A DNA stretch of 64,000 bases from Rothia mucilaginosa ATCC 25296 (lineage in GTDB: Bacteria; Actinomycetota; Actinomycetes; Actinomycetales; Micrococcaceae), in contig NZ_ACVO01000009.1 in assembly GCF_000175615.1 (NCBI RefSeq), forward strand, positions 62,001-126,000, given 5' to 3'. The first letter of the stretch is position 1, and every line of letters begins with the position of its first letter. Made by a program: the position numbers and the translations under genes. The notes beneath the pieces are model-generated. The model ran no database searches, was not told the DNA's origin, and saw only the letters and a list, made by a program, of their open reading frames with translations. Shown one piece after another: positions 26,280 to 34,579 of this stretch.

Positions 26280-26444
26280 TTTTCCACATCTGTGGAGAAA
26301 TCTGGGGAAAACTCTTACACCCGTGTAATTCACCCTGTGTAATTCGGTTGTTTTAGCCTGTATCCACAGGTTTTTAACATGTACTCACAATCGTGAAATT
26401 ACACGAATGTAGTTATGCACAGTGTGGAAAACCTCTGTGGATAA
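26280..26444. promoter_or_regulatory. DnaA-box cluster away from oriC
   Basis: Four matches to TTWTNCACA in 165 bases: 26280-26288 (plus), 26413-26421 (plus), 26423-26431 (minus), and the perfect TGTGGATAA at 26436-26444 (minus). A one-mismatch box is at 26360-26368. The spacer is AT-rich, resembles the origin spacers in texture, and lies at the 3' ends of two convergent genes. Confidence 0.6.
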
Positions 26445-26480
26445 CCCTCTTCTGCGGCGGATTTCCGCGGGTTTTCGGGT

Positions 26481-27293
26481 TCAATACCTTCCACTGAGCC
26501 ACTGCTGCGGGCTTTGCTGCGGCGGCTGAGAGGACTCCGGCTTCTTCACAAACGGGATAATCAGCAGGGTTGCTAGTGCGCCGCTGACAAGACCGCCAAA
26601 GTGTCCCGCATGGGAAATATTCGGGTGGAAGAGGCTCTGCACCACACCAATGCCGATGAGCAGCATAAAGAGGCGCGCAGTGTCCTTTTGCCTCCTGAGA
26701 AGCAGGATCACGAAGAAGGCACCGTAGAGGCCGTACACACCACCTGAGGCGCCCACAGCGCCGCGGTAGTAGTCGAAGAGGTACACGCTGAGGCCAGCCC
26801 CCAAGGTAGCAGCCATATATACGAAGAGGAACTTCCAACGCCCCATCATGCGCTCGAGAGATACACCGAAGATGAAGAGGTAAATCATGTTCCACACCAT
26901 ATGCATCGGGTCATTCTGCGAGTGCACAAACCCGTGCGTGATCAAGCGGTAGTACTCACCATGGTGAACACGGGGACCCGACATCATGCCGAGGTTGTAC
27001 ATCCAACGGAATGGGATGATTAGCTGCAGACCGTACACCACAACGTTAATCAGAATGAGCGTGTACGTAATATGCCAGTGACGGGCGATGAAGGAACGCG
27101 TCGGGCTCGAGGCGCCTCCATTGAGGTCACGGTAGCATTCGGGGCAGACTACACCCGCATCCTGTGCCGTCTGGCATTCGCCGCAGATGGTGCGGTTGCA
27201 GCGCCCGCACTGGGCGTAGCTGACACGGTCGGGGTGGTTGACGCAGACGGTGGGGCTCTGCCCGTAGCCTGCGTAGTTGGGAAAGTTCTCCAC
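26481..27293 (-). CDS. Rhomboid-family intramembrane protease, paralogue 2
   Basis: 270 aa from GTG at 27293, chosen because GGAGGG precedes it and it matches the paralogue's start. An N-terminal Cys/His finger (CVNHPDRVSYAQCGRCNR, then CGEC and CPEC, residues ~14-55) resembles a B-box-like zinc finger. Six TMs follow. The catalytic Ser lies in GASGGVYG and His in SHAGHFGG; WNM in the HMVWNM loop is also conserved. Close tandem copy of the next gene upstream, 57 bases away. Substrate unknown. Confidence 0.85.
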   Translation of the reverse strand: MENFPNYAGYGQSPTVCVNHPDRVSYAQCGRCNRTICGECQTAQDAGVVCPECYRDLNGGASSPTRSFIARHWHITYTLILINVVVYGLQLIIPFRWMYNLGMMSGPRVHHGEYYRLITHGFVHSQNDPMHMVWNMIYLFIFGVSLERMMGRWKFLFVYMAATLGAGLSVYLFDYYRGAVGASGGVYGLYGAFFVILLLRRQKDTARLFMLLIGIGVVQSLFHPNISHAGHFGGLVSGALATLLIIPFVKKPESSQPPQQSPQQWLSGRY

Positions 27294-27350
27294 TGACCCT
27301 CCAAAGATTTTGTGCCGGATTTTCTGAAGATTTTTCACGTATTTTCAGGC

Positions 27351-28181
27351 TTAGTACCTGCCGTTTTGCCACTGCTGCGGACTCTGTTGCGGCGGATTCG
27401 AGGACTCCGGCTTCTCCACGAACGGGACGAACAGCAGAGTCAGCAGCACACCACCCACAAAACCACCCGCGTGGCATGCGTGGGAAATATTCGACGGGTT
27501 CATCAGGCTATAGATGACGTTCACTGCGGTAATCATAGCGAACACTCGTGCAGTGTCCTTCTGCTTCATGATGATCAGCAGGGTCATGAACGAGCCCATG
27601 AGGCCGAAAATACCTCCGGAGGCGCCCACCACGCCGGTCCCGGGAGTCAGCACGTACACGCCGAGGGCACCAAAGACGATAGAGCCCAGGTACACGAAGA
27701 GGAACTTCCAGCGCCCCATCATGCGCTCAAGGGACACACCGTAGATGAAGAGGTTAATCATGTTCCATACCAGGTGCATCGGGTCATTTTGCGCGTGCAG
27801 AAAACCGTAGCTGATGATGCGGTAGTACTCGCCATGCTGGACGTAGGGCCACCAGATCACTCCGTGCCTCACCACCCATTCGTTGGGAATAAGCTGCTGC
27901 AACCCGTACATCGCGACGGTAATCAGAATGAGCGTGTAGCTAATATGCCAGTGGCGCGCCAGGAACGAGCCTTTTGCCTTCGAACCCTGTGCTTTCGAGC
28001 TACCGCCCGTGAGTTCGCGGTAGCAGTCGGGGCAGACCATGCCCACATCCAGCGCCACCTGGCATTCGCCGCAGACGGTGCGGTTGCAGCGCTTGCACTG
28101 GGCGTAGCTAACGCGGTTGGGGTGGTTAACGCAGACGGTGGGGCTCTGCCCGTAGCCTGCGTAGTTGGGAAAGTTCTCCAC
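27351..28181 (-). CDS. Rhomboid-family intramembrane protease, paralogue 1
   Basis: 276 aa, GTG start with GGAGGTTCA upstream. Same layout as its neighbour: Cys/His finger (CVNHPNRV, CKRC, CGEC, CPDC), linker, TMs with catalytic Ser in GASGGIFG and His in SHACHAGG. The N-terminal ~55 residues and the C-terminal QQSPQQW ending are nearly identical between the two, while the middle diverges, so the duplication is not very recent or is partly maintained by conversion. A rhomboid gene next to the cyclophilin gene near gyrA is conserved in Actinobacteria. Confidence 0.86.
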   Translation of the reverse strand: MENFPNYAGYGQSPTVCVNHPNRVSYAQCKRCNRTVCGECQVALDVGMVCPDCYRELTGGSSKAQGSKAKGSFLARHWHISYTLILITVAMYGLQQLIPNEWVVRHGVIWWPYVQHGEYYRIISYGFLHAQNDPMHLVWNMINLFIYGVSLERMMGRWKFLFVYLGSIVFGALGVYVLTPGTGVVGASGGIFGLMGSFMTLLIIMKQKDTARVFAMITAVNVIYSLMNPSNISHACHAGGFVGGVLLTLLFVPFVEKPESSNPPQQSPQQWQNGRY

Positions 28182-28238
28182 TGAACCTCCAGGGGTTGTG
28201 TGCCGGATCAGCCGGGGTGGTGTGGGGGCATATAAGCG

Positions 28239-28273
28239 CAGGGGCCCACCGGAAAAATCCTGGCGGGCCCCTG
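28239..28273 (-). terminator. Hairpin between cyclophilin and rhomboid genes
   Basis: Arms CAGGGGCCC (28239-28247) and GGGCCCCTG (28265-28273). The T-rich part lies in the loop rather than after the stem on the minus strand. Confidence 0.6.
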
Positions 28274-28336
28274 AACTATACGTGTTTTCTCAACACCTTC
28301 AGCAGAATGCTCGTATGAGCCTTCTGATGGGGTTTA

Positions 28337-28864
<528 letters not shown>

Positions 28865-29037
28865 GGCTCTATTGTGGCACGGGGCGGCGCTCATTCGCCA
28901 TCTAACATGTTTTTTCGCCCCGGGCGCACCGTTGGGCGGGCTTTTTGGGCGGGAATTGAATATCCTGAGAGGTGAACACTACGCGCGCGGCGGCGTTTTC
29001 TGGCCGCTGGCGCATTTCAACCGATGGAGGTCACCCC

Positions 29038-29373
29038 ATGTTCTGCTGCAAGAAGCGTAAGGCACGCAAGGCTGCTAAGGCTCAGGCTATTGTCTCTTCT
29101 CTGGCTGCTGTTGAGTCCGCGCTGGAAGGCAAGACCGCTGAGATGTTCGCTGAGAAGCTGACCGGCAACAAGAAGGCTCTAAAGAAGGCTCGTAAGGCTA
29201 CCGCAAAGACCGTTCGCGCCGCTGAGAAGGAACTGGCTCGTATTGAGCGTAACGGCGGCAAGCGCCCCCGTAAGGGCCTGGCATTCCTGGGTCTGCTGGT
29301 TGCTCTGGGTGTTGCAGGCGCCGCAGCCTACAACGCAGCTCGTCCCGTGGAGGACCCCTGGAAGAACGCATAA
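29038..29373 (+). CDS. Small Lys/Ala-rich protein with C-terminal membrane anchor
   Basis: 111 aa from ATG at 29038, preceded by GATGGAGGT. The start MFCCKKRKARKAAKAQ has a Cys pair in a basic context. A long Lys/Ala/Glu helix covers ~20-75, then KRPRKGLAFLGLLVALGVAG forms a C-terminal TM (~82-100) and a short tail ends PVEDPWKNA. It looks like a cytoplasm-facing, tail-anchored, strongly basic helix. No family recognised. Codon bias is like that of highly expressed genes. A strong terminator follows. Confidence 0.65.
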   Translation: MFCCKKRKARKAAKAQAIVSSLAAVESALEGKTAEMFAEKLTGNKKALKKARKATAKTVRAAEKELARIERNGGKRPRKGLAFLGLLVALGVAGAAAYNAARPVEDPWKNA

Positions 29374-29446
29374 GCGTTCCCCGTATCTTCCTTCTCTAGG
29401 ACTTTCTGAGGCGCCGCTAGCGGCGTGAGGGAGTGCTTTATGAGAG

Positions 29447-29500
29447 ATAGCCGCCCGCTAGAGTTTTACTCTGGCGGGCGGCTATTGTTTGTTCTTTTTT
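29447..29500 (+). terminator. Strong terminator after the Lys/Ala-rich gene
   Basis: 17-base arms (29447-29463 and 29469-29485, one wobble pair) followed by a T-rich tract. Confidence 0.88.
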
Positions 29501-29620
29501 TGGGGGAGGAAAGGGAGAGAGGAGGCGCTACAGATGCTACAGATAGAGCGCTGAATCTCCCCGGGTAAATCTTCCCGGGTGCACCCTGCAGTATTTCCCT
29601 GACATACCCGGATATACAAA

Positions 29621-29648
29621 GAACCCCATGTCTTTCGACATGGGGTTC
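29621..29648 (-). terminator. Terminator of tRNA-Ala/5S cassette 1
   Basis: Arms GAACCCCATGTC (29621-29632) and GACATGGGGTTC (29637-29648) with a TTTC loop. The minus strand continues with TTTGTA. Confidence 0.85.
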
Positions 29649-29662
29649 TCGGTTCAAAAATA

Positions 29663-29780
29663 AACCGGCGATGACCTACTCTCCCACACCCACAAAAGTG
29701 CAGTACCATCGGCGCGAAGAGTCTTAGCTTCTGGGTTCGGAATGGAACCAGGCGTTTCCCTCTTGCTATAATCACCGGAA
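29663..29780 (-). rRNA. rrf: 5S ribosomal RNA, copy 1
   Basis: About 118 nt. Recognised by GAACCCAGAAGCTAAG, the GCGCCGATGGTACTGC loop region, and complementary ends CCGGTGAT / ATCGCCGG. No 16S or 23S gene accompanies it in the window. It is separated from tRNA-Ala by only a few bases, so the two are co-transcribed and cut apart. Exact ends are estimates. Confidence 0.88.
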
Positions 29781-29782
29781 AG

Positions 29783-29855
29783 TGGAGGCGAGGGGACTCG
29801 AACCCCTAACCCTCTGCTTGCAAAGCAGATGCGCTACCAATTGCGCCACGCCCCC
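29783..29855 (-). tRNA. tRNA-Ala (anticodon TGC), copy 1
   Basis: 73 nt cloverleaf: acceptor GGGGGCG/CGCCTCC with the G3-U70 alanine identity pair, D arm GCGC-AATTGGTA-GCGC, anticodon arm TCTGC-TTTGCAA-GCAGA, T arm with TTCGAGT, discriminator A. No encoded CCA. Confidence 0.95.
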
Positions 29856-29870
29856 GCGGTGCTCTACTAG

Positions 29871-29898
29871 TCTATAACACCTTTTGCGGCTTTACCAA
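29871..29898 (-). promoter_or_regulatory. Promoter of tRNA-Ala/5S cassette 1
   Basis: TTGGTA (29898-29893) and TATAGA (29876-29871) on the minus strand, 16-base spacing, about 15 bases before the tRNA 5' end. Confidence 0.6.
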
Positions 29899-29946
29899 AT
29901 CCTCAGGCGCATTTTTTTAGTTAGACCCATCACAATACTGAGGAGC

Positions 29947-31146
29947 TTAGGTAATCACCTCACCCGGCACTGTCGCCTCCCGCTTCGTTAGAGCCCGCAG
30001 GGGGCCACTCACTTCCTGCAGATATTTACGAATCGCGGTGCGTTGTGCCTCCTTCGCAGACTCCTCCTTCGACTCCGGCCCCTTGAAGCCCAGCTTGAAC
30101 GCATCCCACTGGCTCGCTGAGGGGTACTTTTCACGGGCATTCCACACCAGCGAGAACGATGCCAGGGTATTCAGCTCCTTCCTCGTGGCGGCCTTCGATA
30201 GCACATCAGCCACCGTTGCCACGTGTGAAGACTCGGCAACACTCACCGAAATCTTCGACTGCGCACCCGAGGGCAGGCTCATCGCCTTCTCCGGAGCCAA
30301 CTGAATATTCAGATGAATCTGCTGTACCCGCTCATTCTTCAAATCCAGCTCAGCCAGCGCACGGAAACGCTTCATCAGGGAATCATAGTTCTCATCAATC
30401 ACCACAGCATTCAGGCGCAGCTCATCCGCCAGCAGACCTACCTGAGCGTAGCTCGCATTAGTCCCCAATGCCGCGTTGGCAGCCAGCACCTTCAGCCACT
30501 GCTCTTCCTTCAGGGTCGCTGAATCATTGACGCGCAGCGGGCTCACCAGAGCATCCGTAGCAGTGTTAGCAACATTCTGCGGGTCATTCGCAGGATCCAC
30601 GCCACCGTAGGTAACGCTCAGCCGGTGCAGAGAACCGTAGACAGACAGGTTCGTCAGAGCCGTAGCTGCCGCCACCAAATCGGCCTGTGCCGCCTCCGTG
30701 AGGGAGAAAGAACCCACCAGACGCAGGTCCTGTTCACTACGCCCCTTACCCACATAGATACGCCCCAGCGACTCAATCTTCAGGTAGCGGGTATCAATAT
30801 TCTCGCGAACCAGACGCTCACGGCGTGCCAGCAGCTTCTCGTTTGAAACCACCACCGCCGCATCCTCACCCAACACACCGGTAGCGGCAATCTGCGGCAT
30901 CGCGGCAAGCACCCCGGCGGCAGCGACCACGCCGCCAGTCAGAAGCAGGGAACGGCGGGGCACCACGAGGCGGCGCGCCTGCCCAGCAATAGCCTCTTTA
31001 GCGGCATCGACGCGGGTAGAAGGGGTCTTAGTAATAGAATCCTCAGCGGCAACGGATGCCGCCTCAGAAGAGCCCTGAGAGGCTCCCCGGGTAGAAGTAT
31101 CGGGAATGTGAGAGCTCTCGGGTTCCAAAGAAGGGGAAGAAGACAC
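29947..31146 (-). CDS. Membrane-anchored or exported protein of unknown function
   Basis: 399 aa from GTG at 31146, chosen for its CTGGAG site; a TTG/GTG at 31185/31182 would add 12-13 residues. Hydrophilic Ser/Glu/Ala-rich N-terminus of ~75 residues, then RRLVVPRRSLLLTGGVVAAA, a basic patch and one hydrophobic segment that could be a twin-arginine-like signal or an N-in anchor. The ~280-residue remainder is Ala/Leu/Glu-rich and probably helical, without Cys and without recognised motifs. It lies inside the 4.1-kb segment bracketed by the repeated tRNA-Ala/5S cassettes. Confidence 0.6.
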   Translation of the reverse strand: MSSSPSLEPESSHIPDTSTRGASQGSSEAASVAAEDSITKTPSTRVDAAKEAIAGQARRLVVPRRSLLLTGGVVAAAGVLAAMPQIAATGVLGEDAAVVVSNEKLLARRERLVRENIDTRYLKIESLGRIYVGKGRSEQDLRLVGSFSLTEAAQADLVAAATALTNLSVYGSLHRLSVTYGGVDPANDPQNVANTATDALVSPLRVNDSATLKEEQWLKVLAANAALGTNASYAQVGLLADELRLNAVVIDENYDSLMKRFRALAELDLKNERVQQIHLNIQLAPEKAMSLPSGAQSKISVSVAESSHVATVADVLSKAATRKELNTLASFSLVWNAREKYPSASQWDAFKLGFKGPESKEESAKEAQRTAIRKYLQEVSGPLRALTKREATVPGEVIT

Positions 31147-31279
31147 AGAATCTCCAGGATGCAGGGCGGGCACAAAGCCCACCAACGGTTTGAGGGGAGT
31201 GAAGTCCCTCTAGAATACCGCCCGCACCCATGCACATGCCGACAACCCGCTGCGCATCATTCGAAGGGCATAAAGAAAA

Positions 31280-31310
31280 CCTATGGGGTGGACTCAGTCC
31301 ACCCCATAGG
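31280..31310 (-). terminator. Terminator after the DUF3349-like gene
   Basis: Perfect 15-base arms around a single central base; the minus strand continues TTTTCTTTA. Confidence 0.85.
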
Positions 31311-31352
31311 TCACAAACTTCATGAGAGCTCTCAACTCTCACCGCAGGCTAT

Positions 31353-31805
31353 TTAGTTATCCTGCGCAGTCGTAGCGTTCGGAGTCGGAATATTAGCCGA
31401 TTCAGCAGCCAACTCAGCAATACGAATCTCGCCGGTCGTCGGATCATCGTAGGTCACGTACTCGGTACCGCCAGCCGTAGGCTCAGCGTCCTCGTTCACG
31501 TGGTTCTCCGCAATCAGGAAGCCGTGCGCACCCAGAATCTTAGCGACGCGGTCAATATCCTGCGGGGTCGGGGTATGATCCACCACTCGACGAATGTACT
31601 CGTTAATGCGCTGGTCGCTCACGTACGCCTCGCCACGAGCAGCACGAGACTGCATGAGCTGGCGAACAACTTCCTGCAGCTGCTCATCGGTCAGACGCAT
31701 CTTCAAAATAGCCATCACTGCCGCGCGGTCCTGCACCGGAACATCCTTGGGATACCCGACGCTCAGCCAGTCGATTACTCGAGAGATCATGCTCTTATCA
31801 GGCAT
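31353..31805 (-). CDS. DUF3349-like small protein
   Basis: 150 aa, ATG with AAGGAGGGG upstream. The N-terminal ~95 residues match the pattern of the DUF3349 family (VIDWLSVGYPKDVPVQDR, then LTDEQLQEVVRQL), small helical proteins widespread in Actinobacteria with no known activity. A low-complexity acidic C-terminus follows. Downstream of the phosphate-transport genes on the same strand, about 50 bases from the small membrane-protein gene, so possibly in the same transcript. Confidence 0.7.
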   Translation of the reverse strand: MPDKSMISRVIDWLSVGYPKDVPVQDRAAVMAILKMRLTDEQLQEVVRQLMQSRAARGEAYVSDQRINEYIRRVVDHTPTPQDIDRVAKILGAHGFLIAENHVNEDAEPTAGGTEYVTYDDPTTGEIRIAELAAESANIPTPNATTAQDN

Positions 31806-31855
31806 CGAGCCCCTCCTTCGAAGCAGTCATTATATGCAATTTAGTGTTCACGGGA

Positions 31856-32161
31856 TTAGTGGCCTCCACCGGTTACGCCGAAGATATTCCAGCCGAAAGT
31901 GTGGTCGATAAAGTCCTTAGCGACCCAGAGAATACCGATGATTACGATTGCTACGATGATAGCAAAAATGCAGAACGCAGCAATCTTCGCCGCCGTTCCC
32001 GGAGGCTCAATTTCAACCAGCTTGCCGTCCGCGGTGTACTCGGTACGACCAGCCAGCATACGCAGACCCAGCGCATAGAGCGCCGGAAGGCCCGCACCAA
32101 AGAACAAACCGGCAATCAGCACCGGAATAACCTTGTTCACAATGTCAATCAGATATTCCAC
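31856..32161 (-). CDS. Small membrane protein downstream of pit
   Basis: 101 aa, GTG start two bases after the pit stop, so translationally coupled. Two TMs (~10-35 and ~60-82) flank a short soluble loop (TEYTADGKLVEIEPP). A small membrane protein of this kind often follows pit genes in Actinobacteria; it may be an accessory of the transporter, but its role is not established. Confidence 0.72.
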   Translation of the reverse strand: MEYLIDIVNKVIPVLIAGLFFGAGLPALYALGLRMLAGRTEYTADGKLVEIEPPGTAAKIAAFCIFAIIVAIVIIGILWVAKDFIDHTFGWNIFGVTGGGH

Positions 32162-32163
32162 GA

Positions 32164-33393
32164 CTACGAACCTGCCTTCTCAGTAGCAAGGGTCTGGGCT
32201 TCTGCGGATGCCTCAGCGCTGGTGACTGCAGCGCCTTCCTTTTCATCCCAGTCGCCAGTCACGTTCGAAGCGTCAATGTTGTCCTTCTGGGAATGACGCC
32301 ACATCAGGAAGCAGAAGACTACCAACAAAGCGAACACGGTCATTTCGCCGACAAACTGGGTGCCGGTCAGAGCGTTCAGGCCGTGACCAATCAGCCAGGT
32401 CAGAGCACCCACAATCGCGGCAGCCGGCAGAGTAATCAGCCAAGCAACCACCATGCGGCCAGCAACAGACCAGCGCACCTCAGCACCCTTACGGCCCAGA
32501 CCACTACCCAGAATCGAGCCGGACGCCACGTGAGTGGTCGACAGAGCCATACCGAAGTGGGAAGAGGTCAGAATAATCGCAGCGGATGCACCATCAGCGG
32601 CAACGCCCTGCGGGGTGTCAACCTCAACGATGCCCTTACCGAGGGTGCGGATAATACGCCAACCACCCAGGTAAGTACCCAGCGCAATAGCAAGCGCGCA
32701 GGAAGCCTTCACCCAGAAGGGAATCGCGTCATCGTTGCTCAGGGTACCCGAAGCAACCAGAGCCAGGAAGATTACGCCCATGGTCTTCTGCGCGTCGTTA
32801 GTACCGTGCGCCAGAGACATCAGGGATGCGGTCGCGACCTGTCCCTTGCGGAAGCCGCCGTGCTTGCGATCATCAGCCACCGGAGCAGCGATACGGTAGA
32901 CCAGCCAGGTGCCGGTTGCCGCCACAATAGCCGCAATGACGGGGGAGAGGACCGCGGGAACAATAATCTTGGACAGAACGCCCATCCACTGCACGCCGTC
33001 AAAGCCGATCGCGACAATAGCCGAACCGATCAGGCCACCAAACAGAGCGTGCGACGAGGAGGAGGGCAAACCCAGAAGCCAGGTCAAAACGTTCCAGAGG
33101 ATACCGCCAACCAGGCCGGTAAAGACGATGAGCATCAATGCCGGGCCGTCCGTTGTTACATCGATACGGTCCAGGTTCACGATGCCGCTACCAACCGAGC
33201 GTGCCACCTCAACAGAGAGGAACGCGCCAACGAGGTTCAGGGACGCAGACAGCGCCACGGCGGTCTTAGGCTTCAGCGCACCGGTGGCGATGGAGGTTGC
33301 CATCGCGTTGCCGGTGTCGTGGAAGCCATTCGTAAAGTCGAAGGCGAGCGCGGTCAGCACCACGATCACGAGAATAATGAGTTCTGTAGTCAC
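32164..33393 (-). CDS. pit: Low-affinity inorganic phosphate transporter (Pit family)
   Basis: 409-aa proton- or cation-coupled phosphate permease (PiT/PHO-4 family). The two inverted PHO-4 halves are visible: DFTNGFHDTGNAMATSIATGA at residues ~19-39 and SLAHGTNDAQKTMG at about 195. About 10-12 TMs. GTG start at 33393 with a weak ribosome site. A PHO-box-like direct repeat lies 248 bases upstream, so control by the PhoR-PhoP system is plausible. Confidence 0.92.
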   Translation of the reverse strand: MTTELIILVIVVLTALAFDFTNGFHDTGNAMATSIATGALKPKTAVALSASLNLVGAFLSVEVARSVGSGIVNLDRIDVTTDGPALMLIVFTGLVGGILWNVLTWLLGLPSSSSHALFGGLIGSAIVAIGFDGVQWMGVLSKIIVPAVLSPVIAAIVAATGTWLVYRIAAPVADDRKHGGFRKGQVATASLMSLAHGTNDAQKTMGVIFLALVASGTLSNDDAIPFWVKASCALAIALGTYLGGWRIIRTLGKGIVEVDTPQGVAADGASAAIILTSSHFGMALSTTHVASGSILGSGLGRKGAEVRWSVAGRMVVAWLITLPAAAIVGALTWLIGHGLNALTGTQFVGEMTVFALLVVFCFLMWRHSQKDNIDASNVTGDWDEKEGAAVTSAEASAEAQTLATEKAGS

Positions 33394-33940
33394 AAGAAAA
33401 TTATCTGTCGGTTTTCGCGAAATCTAAAGTATTCCGAATTAACACGAAATAACAGATAAACCCACAGTATTGAGCGGGTTTCCGTGAGGGTTTTACTATA
33501 GAGCCCATATTTCAGGGGAAACTCTCCCGATATTCCGCGGAAAAAAGGGTGCACCTATTGGAATGCTTAAGTTGGTTTATGTGGCTTATGCGAGAGTGCG
33601 GGGGAGAGGGGTGATTATATCCATCAAGAGGCTAAAGTGTGTTCACCAAGTGTTCACTTTCAGGAACCTCCCAGCTTTCTTTTTGTGACACACCTTTATT
33701 ATTCAGACCTCATTTAGGTCGCCGAACTACCCACACGGGACACCCCTGTGGGTTTTACGGCGCGGGGCTTTCTACGGAGCACATTCTCCACAGTAGGGAT
33801 TTCCTACAGCCGTGCGCATTCGAATATCACGAAGAATTGAATCTATACCCGCGGCGCACGCAGCACATTAGCTTCGCGAGGTATTCGCGCCTATTCCCCC
33901 GCATCACATCAGCAGATACAACAACTTTGGCGAATACAAC
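33394..33940. other. Spacer upstream of pit
   Basis: About 550 bases without a gene, AT-rich near the pit start (33395-33560). It contains the PHO-box-like repeat at 33641-33658 and nothing else I can name. Confidence 0.45.
33641..33658 (+). promoter_or_regulatory. PHO-box-like direct repeat
   Basis: GTTCACC (33641-33647) and GTTCACT (33652-33658) spaced exactly 11 bases apart, matching the Streptomyces PhoP direct-repeat unit pattern GTTCACC. Confidence 0.6.
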
Positions 33941-33974
33941 AAAAGACCCCGTATCTTTCGATACGGGGTCTTTT
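33941..33974 (-). terminator. Terminator of tRNA-Ala/5S cassette 2
   Basis: Perfect 15-base arms (33941-33955 and 33960-33974) with a TTTC loop. Same loop as cassette 1's terminator but different stem sequence. Confidence 0.88.
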
Positions 33975-33983
33975 TCAAAAATA

Positions 33984-34101
33984 AACCGGCGATGACCTAC
34001 TCTCCCACACCCACAAAAGTGCAGTACCATCGGCGCGAAGAGTCTTAGCTTCTGGGTTCGGAATGGAACCAGGCGTTTCCCTCTTGCTATAATCACCGGA
34101 A
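33984..34101 (-). rRNA. rrf: 5S ribosomal RNA, copy 2
   Basis: Identical to copy 1. Located downstream of tRNA-Ala on the minus strand with no 16S/23S. This copy follows tRNA-Ile and tRNA-Ala in their ancestral place after gyrA and the DUF3566 gene. Confidence 0.88.
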
Positions 34102-34103
34102 AG

Positions 34104-34176
34104 TGGAGGCGAGGGGACTCGAACCCCTAACCCTCTGCTTGCAAAGCAGATGCGCTACCAATTGCGCCACGCCCCC
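34104..34176 (-). tRNA. tRNA-Ala (anticodon TGC), copy 2
   Basis: Same sequence as copy 1. Its position downstream of tRNA-Ile near gyrA is the conserved actinobacterial one, so this is likely the original copy. Confidence 0.95.
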
Positions 34177-34320
34177 GTCTCAGCGGAAACCACTGTTTAG
34201 TTATTTTTCCAAGCCTTCACGACTTCATTGCTCTGATACTTTTTCAAGACCATCACAGTGACACACGAAAGAACAGCAAGAATCAATAATTTCTTCATTA
34301 TTGCCTTTCATAATGCGGAG

Positions 34321-34394
34321 TGGGCGTACCAAGAATCGAACTTGGGACCTCTTCGTTATCAGCGAAGCGCTCTAACCGTCTGAGCTATACGCCC
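34321..34394 (-). tRNA. tRNA-Ile (anticodon GAT)
   Basis: 74 nt. Acceptor GGGCGTA/TACGCCC, anticodon arm CTTCG-CTGATAA-CGAAG, T loop TTCGATT, discriminator A. No encoded CCA. Confidence 0.95.
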
Positions 34395-34430
34395 TCCTTC
34401 TGCGGAATTTCTTCCGTAGAACGAGATATA

Positions 34431-34459
34431 ACTATACAGGTGTTTGCAGGTAACACCAA
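34431..34459 (-). promoter_or_regulatory. Promoter of tRNA-Ile
   Basis: TTGGTG (34459-34454) and TATAGT (34436-34431) on the minus strand with 17-base spacing. Confidence 0.65.
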
Positions 34460-34516
34460 ATCGAAAAAGCATGTTCTGCATCACACTTTAATATTGGGGG
34501 TTCCCAAGCATACAGA

Positions 34517-34555
34517 GCGGGCGGCACCACCTCCATCCAGAGGGGCACCGCCCGC
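34517..34555 (-). terminator. Hairpin after the DUF3566 gene
   Basis: Arms GCGGGCGG (34517-34524) and CCGCCCGC (34548-34555), with an inner CCTC/GAGG pairing. No clear T-run. Confidence 0.6.
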
Positions 34556-34579
34556 ACACAAAGCTCAAAAAGCTACAAA

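Larger units (their letters stand above)
29653..29856 (-). repeat. Direct repeat, copy 1 (tRNA-Ala + 5S cassette)
   Basis: 204 bases that appear identical to 33974-34177 by eye. The terminators on one side and promoters on the other differ. The copies flank a 4.1-kb segment. Confidence 0.88.
33974..34177 (-). repeat. Direct repeat, copy 2 (tRNA-Ala + 5S cassette)
   Basis: Second 204-base copy, offset 4321 bases from the first and apparently identical. Confidence 0.88.

Noticed and set aside
29653..34177. Composite transposon flanked by direct repeats
   Set aside because: The repeats are functional RNA genes, with no transposase, terminal inverted repeats or target duplication; recombinational duplication is simpler.
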